Made by a program: the position numbers and the translations under genes | Notes under the pieces: model-generated | The model's input: the letters and a program-made list of their open reading frames with translations, nothing else | What the model was told of the DNA's origin: nothing | Databases searched by the model: none | Shown: piece after piece, positions 1 to 12,578 of the stretch | How positions within the stretch are numbered: position 1 is the first letter of the stretch | Layout of the letters: each line of letters starts with the position of its first letter | Assembly: GCA_964016985.1 (NCBI GenBank) | Contig: OZ024821.1 | Span: 128,239,555-128,303,554 of the forward strand | Reading direction: 5' to 3' | Length of the DNA stretch: 64,000 nt | Origin: Anodontia alba | Taxonomy: Eukaryota; Mollusca; Bivalvia; Lucinida; Lucinidae

Positions 1-1954
1 ACTTTGAAATCAGGACACTGGCTGCGGAGGAGATGTCTTTTAAAGGTTTTTCTATTTTTAGCTCTGGCCGCCATTTTGTTCAGCCAAGCAAAGCCATTTT
101 AGTAATTTTGGTTGAGGGCCATTGGTGGAATACTTCTGTGCAAATATTTTGAAATCAGGCCATTGGCCAAGGATGAGAGTCGTTTGAAGATTTTCTATTT
201 TTTAACTCTGGGGGCCATCTTGTTCAATGGAGCAGAACCATTGTGGCCATCTTGGATTTTCGATCGACATAATTTTAGCTTGTTTCGATCCAGAAGTCAT
301 CCTGTGGCTAAAGAGCAAGTTTCGGCTCAAAGGGATCTAAGGTTTGAGAAGAGATGTCGAAAATTGATTTTCAAGATGGCGGCTGTGGTGGCCATCTTGG
401 ATATTCTACCGGCTCATTTAGCCATTTTGCGTCTCATAAGTGCCCAAATGCTCATCATCAAGTTTTGATTCAACTGGATTATAGAGGAGACGTCCAAAAT
501 ATGAATTCTCAACATTTTTCCCATATGAATGTATAGGGCCCATATAAATGCATGAGGAAGCAAATTTGATCTTGCCGTAAAAGTCAAACCAACGTAGGAC
601 CATCATTTTAGCAATTTTGGTAGATCTCCTGTCCCCGAGGATTTGTGCAAAGATAAGGCCTCAGGGCTTATTTGGTTCTAGAGAAGAAGATTTTTAAAGG
701 TTTTACCATATATGAGCATGGTCAATGGACCGTGACCATTTTAGCAATCTTTGTTCCCCAAACCTAAGGAGGCTCCACATAAAATTTGACAATATTGGCC
801 CAGAGGCTTCAGAGGAGAAGACGTTTGAAATTCTCAACACTTTTCCCATACAAATGTATGGTGCCCATATAAATGCATAGGGAAACAAACTTGACCTTGC
901 CGTAAAAAGGTCAAACATCAATGTAGAACAATTATTTTAGCAACTTTGGTAGACCTCTTGTCCCCGATGATTTGTGCAAAGATTCAGCCCAAAGGCATCC
1001 TCTGTTCTGAGAAGAAGATTTTAAAAGTTTTTAACCATATATGGGCATGGCGGCCATCTTGGTCTATGGACTGTGACCCTTTTAGCAATCTTTCATTCCC
1101 CCATCACTAAGGCGGCTCCACATGTAATTTGAGCAACATTGGCCCAGAGGCTTCAGAGGAGGTCGTTTGAAATTCTCAACATTTTTCCCATACAAATGTA
1201 TGGTGCCCATACAAATGCATAGAGAAGCAAAATTAACCTCGCCGTAAAAAAATCAAATGTCAATGTACAAAAATTATTTTAGCAACTTTGGTAGACCTCT
1301 CATCACCAAGGGTTTGTGCAAAGATTCAGCCCAAAGGCATCCTCGGTTCTGGAGAAGAAGATTTTTAAAGGTTTTTACCATATATGGGCATGGCAGCCAT
1401 ATTGGTCAACGGACAGCCACCATTTTAGCAATCTTTTGTTCCCCCAACCTAAGGAGGCTCCACATGAAATTTGAGCCACATTGGCCCAGAGGCTCCAGAG
1501 GAGAAGTCATTTGAAATTCTCAACATTTTTCCCATACAAATGTATGGTGCCCATACAAATGCATACGAAAGCAAACTTGACCTAGCCGTAAAAAAGTCAA
1601 ACGTCAATGTACAACAATTATTTTAGCAGCTTTGGTAGACCTCTCATCCTTGATGATTTGTGCGAAGATTCAGCCCCAAGGCATCCTTGGTTCTGGAGAA
1701 GAAGATTTTTAAAGGTTTTTACCATATGTGGGCATGGCGGCTATCTTGGTCAACGGACCAAGACCATTTCAGCAATCTTTCATTCCCCCAACCTAAGGAG
1801 GCTCCATATGAAATTTTTTGGCTCAGCAGCTTCAGAGGAGAAGTCGTTTGAAAATGTTAATGGATGGACGGACACACAGATGGATGGACGGACGGACGAT
1901 GGACGAAAAGTGATCACAATAGCTCATCCTGACCATAGCTCAGGTGAGCTAAAA
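1..1954 (+). mobile_element. Tandem-core (pearl/HINE-like) element G, copy 1
   Basis: About four units of roughly 340 bp (CCATATATGGGCATGG recurs near 706, 1033, 1377 and 1721), then a GGAC-rich tract (1860-1900). The 3' hairpin follows: AGCTCATCCTGACCATAGCT, then CAGGTGAGCTAAAA. The left end is outside the window. Open frames in it (e.g. 1607-2017) repeat with the units and are not genes. Confidence 0.8.
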
Positions 1955-2032
1955 AGCATGGGGATAATAAAAATGTGCATAGGCTGTTACAACACAAGAT
2001 TTTGCACTAAATCATAGCAAAACCCTGCAAAT

Positions 2033-2245
2033 TTAACCCTTGTCCTGCTGAACCTGGATGAACCCTGCTTTTGCAAACAGTGTAGATCCAGATCAATGGC
2101 TTCTGAAGAAGCCAACTGATCTGGATCTGCACTGTTTGCCATTAAGTATATGAATTTATAGCAACAACCCAGATCAAGCAATCTGATTGGCTGAAAATTA
2201 GAAATGGGAGGGACATCTTAATTTATTCAGCAAGACAAGGGTTAA
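2033..2245 (+). mobile_element. MITE family A, copy 1
   Basis: TTAA-bounded, 213 bp. Left end TTAACCCTTGTCCTGCTGAA and the inverse at the right. It carries the internal palindrome AGTGTAGATCCAGATCA...TGATCTGGATCTGCACTGTT. AATCTGATTGGCTG and ATCTTAATTTATTCAG are family marks. Confidence 0.88.
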
Positions 2246-2394
2246 GTCTTCTGAGAAAAGAATCAAGTAGAACAGGATATTCTGAAAGCTGTGGAAAGCA
2301 GTGTAGGTATAGATAAAAGTGGTTTTCAAAAGATAATTCTTAGCCTCTCCATCCACTCTGTAAGTTGAGTTTTCCAGAGTTAATTTTTGTTATT

Positions 2395-2500
2395 TTTGCA
2401 TCAAAATGTCTTGTGGGTACTCACTGAAATTGCCTCGCTGAGGCAATTTCATTGAGTACCCACAAGATATGTTCTTGAGCAAAAATAACAAAATATGTCC
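2395..2500. mobile_element. Foldback MITE family D
   Basis: TCTTGTGGGTACTCACTGAA / TTCATTGAGTACCCACAAGA around CCTCGCTGAGG. Confidence 0.8.
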
Positions 2501-2879
2501 CAAATTATCACCTCAGCTATCACATTTCTTGAGACAATGAACATATACTTTATCTGAGCTTTCATTTTTCTCATGTGCATGTGTACTAAGGCTCATTTTT
2601 TTCAAGACATGACTCAAACAGCTGTTAAAAAAGATGAATGAGATAATGCAAGTATGAAAATGTGTCATGCAAATTTCCATTTCAAGCCATACAACTGGTC
2701 AGTTTCACACCCAAGACGACTGGCAAAGAATTGTGAATTAAAGCCCTGCAAGCACTGCTCCATGCCCTGCCACTGCGCTTACATCAAGCAAGTGCCATAA
2801 CTCTGTCAAAAATAAAATCAAAGGGAAGGTGCATTAGTCTTTCCCTAAGTATTATCAACATTGATGCATGTACATGTGT

Positions 2880-3465
2880 AAACTTTGGCTACGTACAATG
2901 TTCATAGGGCAATAACTCCAAAAGTAGGCAAACCAGAGTTATGGTTCAGGTGTTCTGCATGTCATCTCTTAGTGCTTTACATTTGTGTGAAGTTATATGA
3001 AAACATAGAGCGGACACAAATACATAGTAGAAATGGCTATTTTCAATATCTACTATGTTCAAAGGGCCACAACTCCAAAAGTAGGTTAACCAGAGCTATG
3101 TCTTTTGTATTCTGTGAGTTGTCTCATGGTGCTTTACAGTTGTGAGAAATTTCATAATAGTATCTCGGAGAGTTTTCAACTTACAGAGCTGACACGAGAA
3201 CATGGTAGAAATGGCTATGTTAAATGTTCAAATGGCAATAACTCCAGGAGTAGGCATATAAGAGTTACAATTCATGTGTTCTGCATGCTGTCTCATAATG
3301 CTTTACATTTGTGCGAAGTTTCAAGAAAATATCTTGGATGGTATCAGAGTTATGGAGCGGTCACCCAATGGTGGAAGCCCCGACAGACAGATGGAAGGAC
3401 ACTCAAAATTTCTAAGGGTATAAATAACACCCTCGTCACTTTTTCTGCCAGGGCAATGTGAAGCA
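2880..3465 (+). mobile_element. Tandem-core element, ~160-170 bp units
   Basis: Three units with GGGCAATAACTCCAAAAGTA (2904, 3063, 3234), each carrying CTTTACATTTGTG and ATAGAGCGGACAC. After the core come GACAGACAGATGGAAGGACA and a weak 3' foldback ACCCTC...GAGGG-like. Typical pearl-type layout. Confidence 0.65.
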
Positions 3466-3581
3466 CTGTCCCCTTTGAATATCATTATTTTCTTTTGCAC
3501 ATTAACTTTTAGCATTCTCATCAACAGATGACAAAATGACAATATTTATTTCATCATTCCAAGAAAATATGACCTGATATT

Positions 3582-3776
3582 TCCATAGCAACAGATAAGG
3601 CACTTTTTTCATCAGAAAATTGCTGATGTCTTTCTTATTTCTCCACGAAAACATATGTTGTGGGTACTCATTAGAAGCGCCTTGGCGAGGCACTTCTAAT
3701 GAGTACCCACAACATACGTTTTCATGGAGAAATAACAAAAATATTATGTGGATACCCCCTCTTATCTGTAGCTATG
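3582..3776. mobile_element. Foldback MITE family D, complete
   Basis: CATAGCAACAGATAAGGCAC at the left pairs with CTTATCTGTAGCTATG at the right. Inner arms ATATGTTGTGGGTACTCATT / inverse around GCGCCTTGGCGAGGC. Confidence 0.82.
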
Positions 3777-4684
3777 TAATTTCATGCAAATTGTACCCTA
3801 AGGAGACAATATGCATGTAATGTCAAACCCAATTTGGTGAAAAAATGTGGAAAATATTACAAACTGACAACGAATTGATCTTTTGTACCCTGCATGCTAA
3901 GTGTTCATAAAAAAAAAAAAAGAAAAAAAAAAGCCTACTGCAAACTGAGAGCATGCAATACTCATCGTACAGATTCAACAAACTCAGAGTCAAAGAAACT
4001 GTTCAGATTGTGCAGATGCTGATACCTCCTACTAACTTGCATTTTTTTTTAAAAAAGAAAATTGCGCTACACATGCTGCAGGAAGCTTAGTTGCAGAAAA
4101 TGTTACATGGGTAATTTTGGACAGTTTTAGTAGCTTAGGGAAAGTAAATAAAAAAATGAAACAATAATATCCAGCCACTATCATGTGGCAGGCAGATGAC
4201 TCTGTCAAAAATTTACAAACTTTGCCCATTAGCAATCATAAACCAGATCTCCACAATACCACTTACAAAAATACAGATATATAACAGGTGGACACAGACA
4301 ATCAACATGAAACCATATGAAAGGAGACATTTCAGATGACACGTCAAACCAAAATCCTATTTTCTGGGGAAAAATAAGAACAAGACCTGTCGCCAGACAG
4401 GATAGCTCGCCTGAACTTGCGCATGTCAATCAAATAAAAAATAGAACTATGAACTTAAAATTAGGACCGCATTTCTGAACTAGAGATGGTGTTTATGAAA
4501 CACTATGCCCCAAACCTCAGCTCAACCTATACAGAACTCGTTTGTAAACAGAATTACAATTTAAAGTAGCAAACCTGAAAAAATAAGGTATAGCAAACAA
4601 TATCAATATTTTACTTCTAAATCTCATTTTATTGTAGAAAGTACTTACTAGTTGTTTATGTAAGACTGCTGATGGTTGTCTAGA

Positions 4685-5730
4685 AAAACAAATATGTGTC
4701 AAAAATGCCCAAAATGACAAAGGGCCATAACTCAAGAAGTACTTTTCAGAATTTATTCAAAAGTTAATCAGGTCATCTACGCATGGCTACCAATCTATTC
4801 CTTAAATTTCAAGGCTCTAGTTTCAATAGTTTTTAAGATATTTTGCTGACAAGATTTCATCCATTTTTTTTTCAAATGGCCATAACTCAGGAAAGGGGCA
4901 TAATCCTGATAAAAAAAATAATAAGTGTCAGCTATTATTTTCATGAGAAATCCATATATGAAATTTCAAAATCCTAGCATGCACAGTTCAAAACTTATGC
5001 TATGCATCAAAAAGTCTGCAATGTAAAAATGCCCAAAATGACAACGGGCCAGAGCTTGAGAAGTATTTTTCAGAATTTATTCAAAAGTTAATCAGGTCAT
5101 CTACGCATGGCTACCAATCTGTTCCTTAAATTTCAAGGCTCTAGTTTCAATAGTTTTTAAGATATTTTGCTGACAAGATTTCATCCAATTTTTTTCAAAT
5201 GGCCATAACTCAGGAAAGGGGCATAATCCTGATAAAAAAAATAATAAGTGTCAGCTATTATTTTCATGAGAAATCCATATATGAAATTTCAAAATTCTAG
5301 CATGCACAGTTCAAAACTTATGCTATGCATCAAAAAGTCTGCAATGTAAAAATGCCCAAAATGACAAAGGGCCAAAGCTTGAGAAGTATTTTTCAGAATT
5401 TATTCAAAAGTAAATCAGGTCATCTACTCATCATGACCAAACTATTCCTCAAATTTCACGGCTCTAGCTTCAACAGCTTTTGAGATATTTTGCTGACAAG
5501 ATTTCATTCAAATTTTTTCAAAGGGCCATAACTCAGAAATGGGGTAAAATCCTGATAAGAAAAAAATTTGTGTCAGCTATTTTGTCATGAGGAATCCATA
5601 TATGAAATTTCAAAATCCTAGCATGCTGGGTTCAGAAGTTATGCTATGCATCAAAAAGCATAATGCACGGACCCATGAACCAGAAGCAATATGCCCCTCT
5701 AACTTCTTTGAAGTCGGGGGCATAAAAACA
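4685..5730 (+). mobile_element. Tandem-core element, ~323 bp units
   Basis: Three units beginning AATGCCCAAAATGACAA (about 4703, 5027, 5350). It ends GCACGGACCCATGAACC and the 3' hairpin ATGCCCC...CTTCTTTGAAG...GGGGGCATAAAAA (5690-5727). Confidence 0.72.
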
Positions 5731-6195
5731 AGTATTTACATGGTTTTCTCAAATGAGTTATTTTGGCACTGTAATCAGTATAAAAGTTTATTACCATATT
5801 TTTCCTATGTATGGAGATAGACAGGACCATATGTGATAATAGTGTCACAAAAATGACCCCTCCTTAAGCACAAAATGTAATTACAGTAAACGTCCTAAAA
5901 TTTTGAACACTTTATTTCATACTTTTGTCCAAATTTTGCTTTTATAAGTTTGTATCACAATGTACTTGTCAGAATGGCAAACAGGACTCCTTTGGAAGCA
6001 GTCCAATCTGGGTCCTTACTGTTTGCATATGCCATTTTGTCAAAAGTTATTGTACAAAATTCTTGGACAATTCCTGTACCTGTTTTCTAAAAATGAATCC
6101 TTCCAAAACTGCCACTCTGCATGTGAAGTAAGCATCTATCATAAGTATTCAAGCACTTTCACTATTTACCATACTTGTCCTAAAACTTAAACATT

Positions 6196-6410
6196 TTAAC
6201 CCTTGTCCTTCTGAACCCCCGACAGGTCCTGCTTTTGAAAACAGTGTAGTTCCAGATCAATTGGTTTATGAAGAAGCCAACTGATCTGGATCTGCACTGT
6301 TTGTCATTCAGTATGTGAATTGATATCAACATACTGAATCAAGTAATCTGATTGGCTGACAGTTAGAAATGGGTGTGGCATCTTAATTTATTCAGCATGA
6401 CAAGTGTTAA
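6196..6410 (+). mobile_element. MITE family A, copy 2
   Basis: Same layout as the copy at 2033, ending CATGACAAGTGTTAA. TTAA is present at both ends. Confidence 0.87.
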
Positions 6411-6639
6411 ATACCCATGTCACAACATCAGAAAATGTACCTTTGGATATGTGCATCCAGTTAAGATTCAAATCAGCCTGCACATTCATGCAGTCTGATC
6501 ATATCAGAATCTTCAATGGGCGAATTTGGATAGCAAAGGATGATGCTGGTGATTTGAGTCTTTGTTGGGCACACATGTAAGAAGGCATGTTTTCTCACAC
6601 TGCGACTCACCTGCAGATGTATCTAAGACAGTGGTATGA

Positions 6640-7110
6640 GTGGCAAACAATGTAGACAATAATCAAAGGCCATAACTCTGTTGCAAATTTACAAAAATTG
6701 AGGCATAACAATCCCAACCCAGATCTGGTTAAGGTTAATGCATATGCAAATTTTGATCAAATTCCATCTATTCTTTCAGAAGATATTGAGCGGAAATGGA
6801 ATTTTGACAATAACCATGGGCCATAATTCTGTGTAAATTTGCAAAAATTGACAGGTAACAATATCAACCTATATCTGATTCAGGTCAATGTATATTCAAA
6901 ATGTTATAAATTTCTATTAATTTCCTTCGCAAGATACTGAGCAGAAACTAAATTTTGATGATACCAAGGGCTATAACCAAGTTGTAAATTTGTGGGTAAC
7001 GATTCAGTCAATGTCAATGCATATGCAAAATATGGTCTAATACCTTCAATTCAATCTCAAGATATTGAGCAGAAATGAAGTCAGAATCACTCAATGATGG
7101 ACAAGCTGAA
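6640..7110 (+). repeat. Tandem-core element fragment
   Basis: Three degenerate units of about 150 bp with GGCCATAACTCTGTTG, GGTAACAAT, AGATATTGAGCGGAAATG. The 3' end is lost at an AT microsatellite (7115-7139). It lies immediately downstream of the host exon donor at 7210. Confidence 0.55.
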
Positions 7111-7210
7111 AACAATATACATATATATATATATATATGCAGGGGGTAAAAATACAATATAACCCTGGAAATTTGTTCCCAAACTGAGAACAAGGGAACA
7201 TTATACACAC

Positions 7211-7523
7211 CTATAGCTAGATTCTCTAACAGGAAAAACTGGAACAGAATACTGAAGCCTTTGTGACATCACAGCTGATTGCAACTTCCTCCAGTTTCGA
7301 CTTAAACCTTTTCGTTTCTTGTGTTTCAGTACCTCACCAAACACGTCATCGCTGTCATAACTGCCAGTGCTGGTAGTCGGAGAGCCAGATAACCTGGATA
7401 TGCTACAGTGATGTCGCCGTACCCGTGTTTTACCAGGTGGTGAATGCTGTAATGGGGCACTTCTTGATGTAATAGGGACACTTCTTGATGTTTTAATTGG
7501 TAAACTTTTTGTAGGTCTTAAAG
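7211..7523 (-). CDS. Exon, basic Ser/Arg/Lys-rich linker
   Basis: The 313-base exon lies between CCATTTCAG and GTGTGTATAATG on the minus strand. Its two leading bases complete the codon left open by the exon at 34723-34912, across a possible 27-kb intron. It then stays open to the donor and ends two bases into a codon. The product is rich in Ser, Arg and Lys: RSVPITSRSAPLQHSPPGKT, then GSYDSDDVFGEVLKHKKRKG, then NWRKLQSAVMSQRL. It contains no domain I recognise and is likely a regulatory linker. Further exons could lie inside the large intron or left of the window. Coding-like composition stands out sharply from the flanking repeats. Confidence 0.65.
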
Positions 7524-7728
7524 CTGAAATGGTAAAAGGGAAACTTTGCCATTTAATGTGCAGTTCAGTATTGTAGCAGATGACAGTACACTTTCCAAGA
7601 AAATAAGATTTGATATTTCGCTTTGTACATGAAATCTCAACCCTTATTTTCTTGTAAAATTAAACAAATTCCAATGAATCCCACAAGATGTGCAAAAAAA
7701 AAATATGTATTCATATATTTATATATCC

Positions 7729-7937
7729 TAACATTTACCACTCTATGGGCAAATTCAGCAGATAACAAATTCATGGTATTTTTCTTATTATTCCCAGAAA
7801 ACAGGATTAGACATTTCATGCAAACTAACTCCATTGGAGACAATCTGCATCAAATGTCAGATCCTGTTTCCTGGGAAAAATAAGAAAACAATATTTCAAA
7901 ATGTCATCTGCTGATTACCCAGAGTGCTAAGAGTTCA
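7729..7937. mobile_element. MITE family C copy
   Basis: TTTACCACTCTATGGGC to ACCCAGAGTGCTAAGAG. Arms CCCAGAAAACAGGATTAGAC / CCTGTTTCCTGGG. Located 200 bp upstream of the exon at 7211-7523. Confidence 0.8.
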
Positions 7938-8050
7938 AATTTCCACCTTAGGGTGAATGGTTACACTTGATAGATTTTCTGCAAATTTTTAACAAGACAA
8001 CTTTTGTGTCTTCTTGTTTATTTTCCTGCATATCAAGCCCCTTCTGAAGG

Positions 8051-8119
8051 GGGGTCTACTCTGAACTGAAAAAATCTGCTCCCATGGGGAGCACATTCTT
8101 TCCTTTTAGAATAGACCCC
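8051..8119. repeat. Small foldback, GGGTCTAyTCT arms
   Basis: GGGTCTACTCTGAA pairs with TTTTAGAATAGACCC; inner TGCTCCCATGGGGAGCA. Relatives are at about 36715-36790, 50430-50490 and 54425-54470. Confidence 0.55.
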
Positions 8120-8365
8120 TATTTAAAAGGGCGACTAAAACAGTTTTTTAGTTACCTCCCCTGAAGGTGTATTCCCTTAGTTATCATCCTACCTGCCTGG
8201 AATTAGTAGCTTTCAGTGGATTCACGTGATTCAAGTGTTATTAATGCAAGGTCCATGGCTAAAGCAAAGTGTTAATATACTTTCCTACTCCTTCATGTAA
8301 TTGTAAGTTGTATGTACTCTCTAGATGCATCTTGCTGTGGCATTTCTAATGAGTATAACAACATA

Positions 8366-8577
8366 TTAACTGTAGTCCTGCTGATCACAGATATGCCCTG
8401 CTTTTGGAAACAGTGTAGATCCAGATCAGTTGGCTTCTGAAAAAGCCAATTGATCTGGATCTGCACCATTTGTCATTAAGTATATGAATTTGTATCAACA
8501 ACCTGGATCAAGTAATCTGATTGGCAGAAAATTAAGTGGGTGTGACATCTTAATTTATTCAGTAGGACAAGGGTTAA
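8366..8577 (+). mobile_element. MITE family A, copy 3
   Basis: Left end altered (TTAACTGTAGTCCTGCTGAT), right end intact (GGACAAGGGTTAA), palindrome intact. Confidence 0.85.
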
Positions 8578-8699
8578 AACTGCTGGATGATCAGGAAACA
8601 GTGTAGAAACTGATCAGTCTCTAATCTGTTTACTCAGGCCTGTATGTTCAAATGCTTAGCAGGAATAAGGTATCCATAACATGTTTTGGAGCAAAAAAA

Positions 8700-9562
8700 A
8701 ACAAGAGCACCGCATGCGGGTGCCAATGCTCGGCTGCAGTTTCTTTTAGAAATATATAGGGCATGTTTGATTATAAGCAACAGAACTACTTAAAGAAACC
8801 ATTTTTCAACAAAAATTCTAAGTCGAAAAAGGAGCATAACTGTGCCAAAAATATTTTGAGGGTTACCTCCCCTATTGGTATGAGTTCCCCTTTTCATAAT
8901 GAACAACTAGTCCAAGTTTCAAGTAAATACCTTCAGTAATGACAGAGATATTACAAAATGTCTAGGTTTTTGCACGACGACGACAAAAAATCTAAGTCGT
9001 AAAAGGTGCATAACTGTGCCAAAAATATTTTGAGGGTTACCTCCCCTATTGGTATGAGTTCCCCTTTTCATAATGAACAACTAGTCCGAGTTTCAAGTAA
9101 ATATCTTCAGTAATGACAGAGATATTACAAAATGTCCAAGTTTTTGCACCACGACGACGACAAAAATTCTAAGTCGAAAAAGGGGCATAACTGTGCCAAA
9201 AATATTTTGAGGGTTACCTCCCCTATTGGTATGAGTTCCCCTTTTCATAATGAACAACTAGTCCGAGTTTCAAGTAAATATCTTCAGTAATGACAGAGAT
9301 ATTACAAAATGTCCAAGTTTTTGCACCACGACGACGACAAAAATTCTAAGTCGAAAAAGGGGCATAACTGTGCCAAAAATATTTTGAGGGTTACCTCCCC
9401 TATTGGTGTGAGTTCCCCTTTTCATAATGAATAACTAGTCTGAGTTTCAAGTAAATATCTTCAGTAATGACAGAGATATTACAAAATGTCTAAGTTTTTG
9501 CACGACCACGATGACGCCAGAGCTATGACAATACCTCGTCGTTTTCGTCAAAAACAGCCAAG
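8700..9562 (+). mobile_element. Tandem-core element with four 178-bp units
   Basis: Starts ACAAGAGCACCGCATGCGGG (a 5' hairpin GCACCgcatgcGGGTGC), then CAATGCTCGGCTG. Four units of about 178 bp (AATTCTAAGTCGAAAAAGG recurring to 9340) are nearly identical, indicating recent amplification. Each ends in a CGACGACGA run. The 3' end carries CAGCCAAGCTAAAA, the inverse of the 5' GCTCGGCTG with one change. Confidence 0.75.
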
Positions 9563-10149
9563 CTAAAAAGAATAAATAAATTATATAAAATTATGAACTG
9601 TCGATAAAATTATCTCCTTTATATCTGGAGTTTCGGAATTTCTGTCAGTGCCAGTTTTTGCCATTTACAAGATTCATATTCTGCACTCTGTTACTGACAG
9701 ACCTCTATATGGTACTGATATTTACTGAAATTCTAAAATATCATTTGTGGTTGGTGACAGTGAACTATAAACATGCCTTTGTTGCATAATGGGACATTTC
9801 AGTAGCAAATGGTATATATATAAATTGTCTTAATTGCATAACCAGCCATTTCAAGTTGCATAACAGGACATTTAAATATGCATGTATATATATATAAAAA
9901 CCAAAACTAAACAGGACTGCTTCGGTACTGGTGCTATCAGGGTATTCACAAACCAGGACTATTTAACCAGTAATTACGTCAATAGTCTATTGTGCAGGGA
10001 ACATTATCATGATGTTACATTCTCATTGCTAGGATATTCATTTAATTTCTTCTTGAAAATCTGTACTAATCAGTGAAACTGCCGTAGAATATTGAATTAC
10101 AGAATATTTTGGCATTATCTTACGTTGCTTTTCATTACCCTGACTGGCG
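9563..10149. other. No feature recognised
   Basis: AT-rich intronic sequence with ATATAT runs (9815, 9888) and CATAACAGGACATTT-like short repeats. No exon with splice sites or MITE ends. Confidence 0.5.
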
Positions 10150-10975
10150 CCATTTCTTAATTATAATCATATTTTAAGTCTACAACAATGATATGTCAAA
10201 GTCAATCCACCATGAATTATAGGTCACTGACCCACATACAGCTTTTACAAGGTGATCTTTAAGCGACACTGATCCATTATCTTAAGTACAGCATTTCTTG
10301 ATCAAATAGTCATCAAGACACAAAGCATAATCGCTGGACCATAAAATATAGGTCAATAACCTACATATACTTGATCAGGTCAATCTGATGTGTCACACTG
10401 ATCCATAAAACCAAATATGATGTTAATCCATCAAATAATCTAGATGATATTAAGCAAAATCCCTAGATCCCGAAATCTGAGGTCAAAGTTATGTCTTATT
10501 ATCTGAAAATATGACACTCATGCATCAAATAGTGTTGGAGATATTAGACAAAATAACTGGGCCAAGATATTTAAGTCAAAAGACCTTTATTTTTACATTT
10601 ATTTTTAGGTTAAATGTTGTGTCATACCGACCCATTATCCTAAAGTATGATACACGTAAGTGAAATTGGATGTAACACAAAATCACTGGCCCATGAAATA
10701 TAGGTCACAGTGATCTACATCTACTTTGAGGTCAGACGTCAGGTCATACCAGTTCATATTCCGAAATATAGAAATTCATACATCAAATAACATTTAAGAT
10801 TAAAGCCAAATTACTGGACCATGAAATATAGGTCACAGTGACTTACATTTATTCTGAGGTCAAACCTGGGGTCATACAGATTCATAATCCTAAATTATGA
10901 TGTACATACATGAAACAGACTTCAAGATGTATAAGACAAAACCACTGGACTGTGAAATATGGATACGTAAAAACA
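10150..10975 (+). repeat. Tandem repeats, ~120-bp units
   Basis: Six or so diverged units with ATGAAATATAGGTCACAGTGA, GAGGTCAAA, GTCATAC, and CATACATGAAATAG. No terminal hairpin is recognisable. Confidence 0.6.
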
Positions 10976-11284
10976 AACTAATGGATGAACAGAGAGACTA
11001 AAACTATACACCCTTGACATACTTCGTATGCCAGGGATGTAACTAATGAAAAACTGAGAAGGCTGATAGCTGCCAAAAGTGCCCAGTTTTTGTCTATTTC
11101 CAACACTGTTAATGATTGTATCTCAGCATACATATAGTCAAACTTCAATGGTTTGAACATCTTTGGGACCATTGAAATTTGTTCTAGACATGGGTAGTTT
11201 GAACAACTGATGGTTAATCCTAGCTCTGGATCAGTAGGCAAATGGGGACAATTTAGGGATGTATTTTCTATCCTATAAAATAAT

Positions 11285-11370
11285 GGTATATTGAGTGTAC
11301 TCATTAGAATCACCTGAAAGAGTAATCATCTCAATGAGGTGGTTCTAATGAGAACACACAACATATTTTT
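11285..11370. mobile_element. Foldback MITE family D, diverged
   Basis: GTACTCATTAGAATCACCTG / GGTGGTTCTAATGAGAACAC. Confidence 0.6.
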
Positions 11371-11496
11371 ATCATAAAATAGGAAAATCTCCCTAAAATA
11401 TCCCCAAATATTTGTTTTCTTGAGAAATTTCCTAGGGACTGAAAAACCAGTTCGAATGTGCCATGATAAATGAGTCATCAGTGTTTGAGTACCGTA

Positions 11497-11710
11497 TTTA
11501 CCCTAAGTATTTGGACACTTCAACTCCTTACCATATATGTTCTAAAATTTGAACCAGTACAATTCACTACCCGATGTTGTGTCTAAAAATTGCTGGATGA
11601 GTGGCAAACAGTGTAGACTCAGATGAGACGCCGCGTTCTGCGGCGTCTCATCTGGGTCTATACTGTTTGCTCAGGCCTGTCTGTCCAAATACATATGGTA
11701 AATACGGTAG
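11497..11710. mobile_element. MITE family L, TIR ACCGTATTTACC
   Basis: Ends ACCGTATTTACCCTAAGTAT and inverse ATATGGTAAATACGGT, plus inner TTTGGACA/TGTCCAAA. Palindrome GACTCAGATGAGACGCCGCG...GGCGTCTCATCTGGGTC inside GCAAACAGTGT...ACTGTTTGC. Confidence 0.82.
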
Positions 11711-11830
11711 TTTAACTGTATAAGTGAAGTAAAAGAACTGATCAGAGAGGGTAGACGTACAGTCTCTTGTGGGAACTGTTCCAATACACCTGACACCCAT
11801 TTTCTTACGGTACAATGTATATATGTACAA

Positions 11831-12134
11831 TCGACTCTCGTTATCTTGACTTCACTTATCTCAAACAACCGCTTACTTCGAAGTGAAAATCTAGTCCCTG
11901 TTTAAACATCAAAATTTTACAACAGGAAAATATTGTGAAAAAGAGGAGAAATTGCTCCTAAGGAGCAATTTCTCCTCTTTTCGACAATATTTTCAATATA
12001 TCTCTAACATGAGGAGTCAAATTACATATTCATTTGTGAAATGTGGTTGTTCAATTTATTTTTCCTCAATTCTGCAGATACGGATATCTCAAAGCATTTA
12101 AGAGTCCCTTGGACTTTGAGATAACTAGAGTCGA
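11831..12134. mobile_element. MITE family N, 304 bp
   Basis: Inverted ends TCGACTCTCGTTATCT / TCGACTCTAGTTATCT (one mismatch in 16). It contains a 69-bp near-perfect hairpin at 11926-11994 (GAAAATATTGTG...AGGAGAAATTGCTCCT and inverse). Confidence 0.78.
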
Positions 12135-12578
12135 CTTTATATGTGTTTGTGGTTTGTGAAGTGTATATGAATATGTTTGAGTGCAATGTTGATCCTCCAA
12201 AATACTGTTTTGAAGTTACATTGTAGGTAATCGGAGTCACTGTTGAGCAAATATCAGACAATGCTCTCACATTTTAAGTGCCTTGCTGAGGCATTTCTAA
12301 TGAGTAGCAAACAATATATATTTTCCTTGAGAAATGCAAAAAAAAATTATCTGGATACTGTTTTTAACCTAAGCTATGATTTTATGAAAAAGTTGCTATA
12401 AACAGTACTTTATCTAGAGGCCAAGTGTCCAATTACTGCTATACAGAAAGCATCATAACGTCCTTGGCCCAAGTCCCACTAGACACGGATTTCCACTCAT
12501 TTCTGTACTGTGTTTCATTACATCAAAAATTTAGTAAAATCAATTTAAATCCCTGGTAGTTTTTACTACTGACCATGC

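Noticed and set aside
1257..2017. Open frames of 85-136 codons near the left end
   Set aside because: They repeat with the 340-bp units of the tandem-core element and have no gene context.
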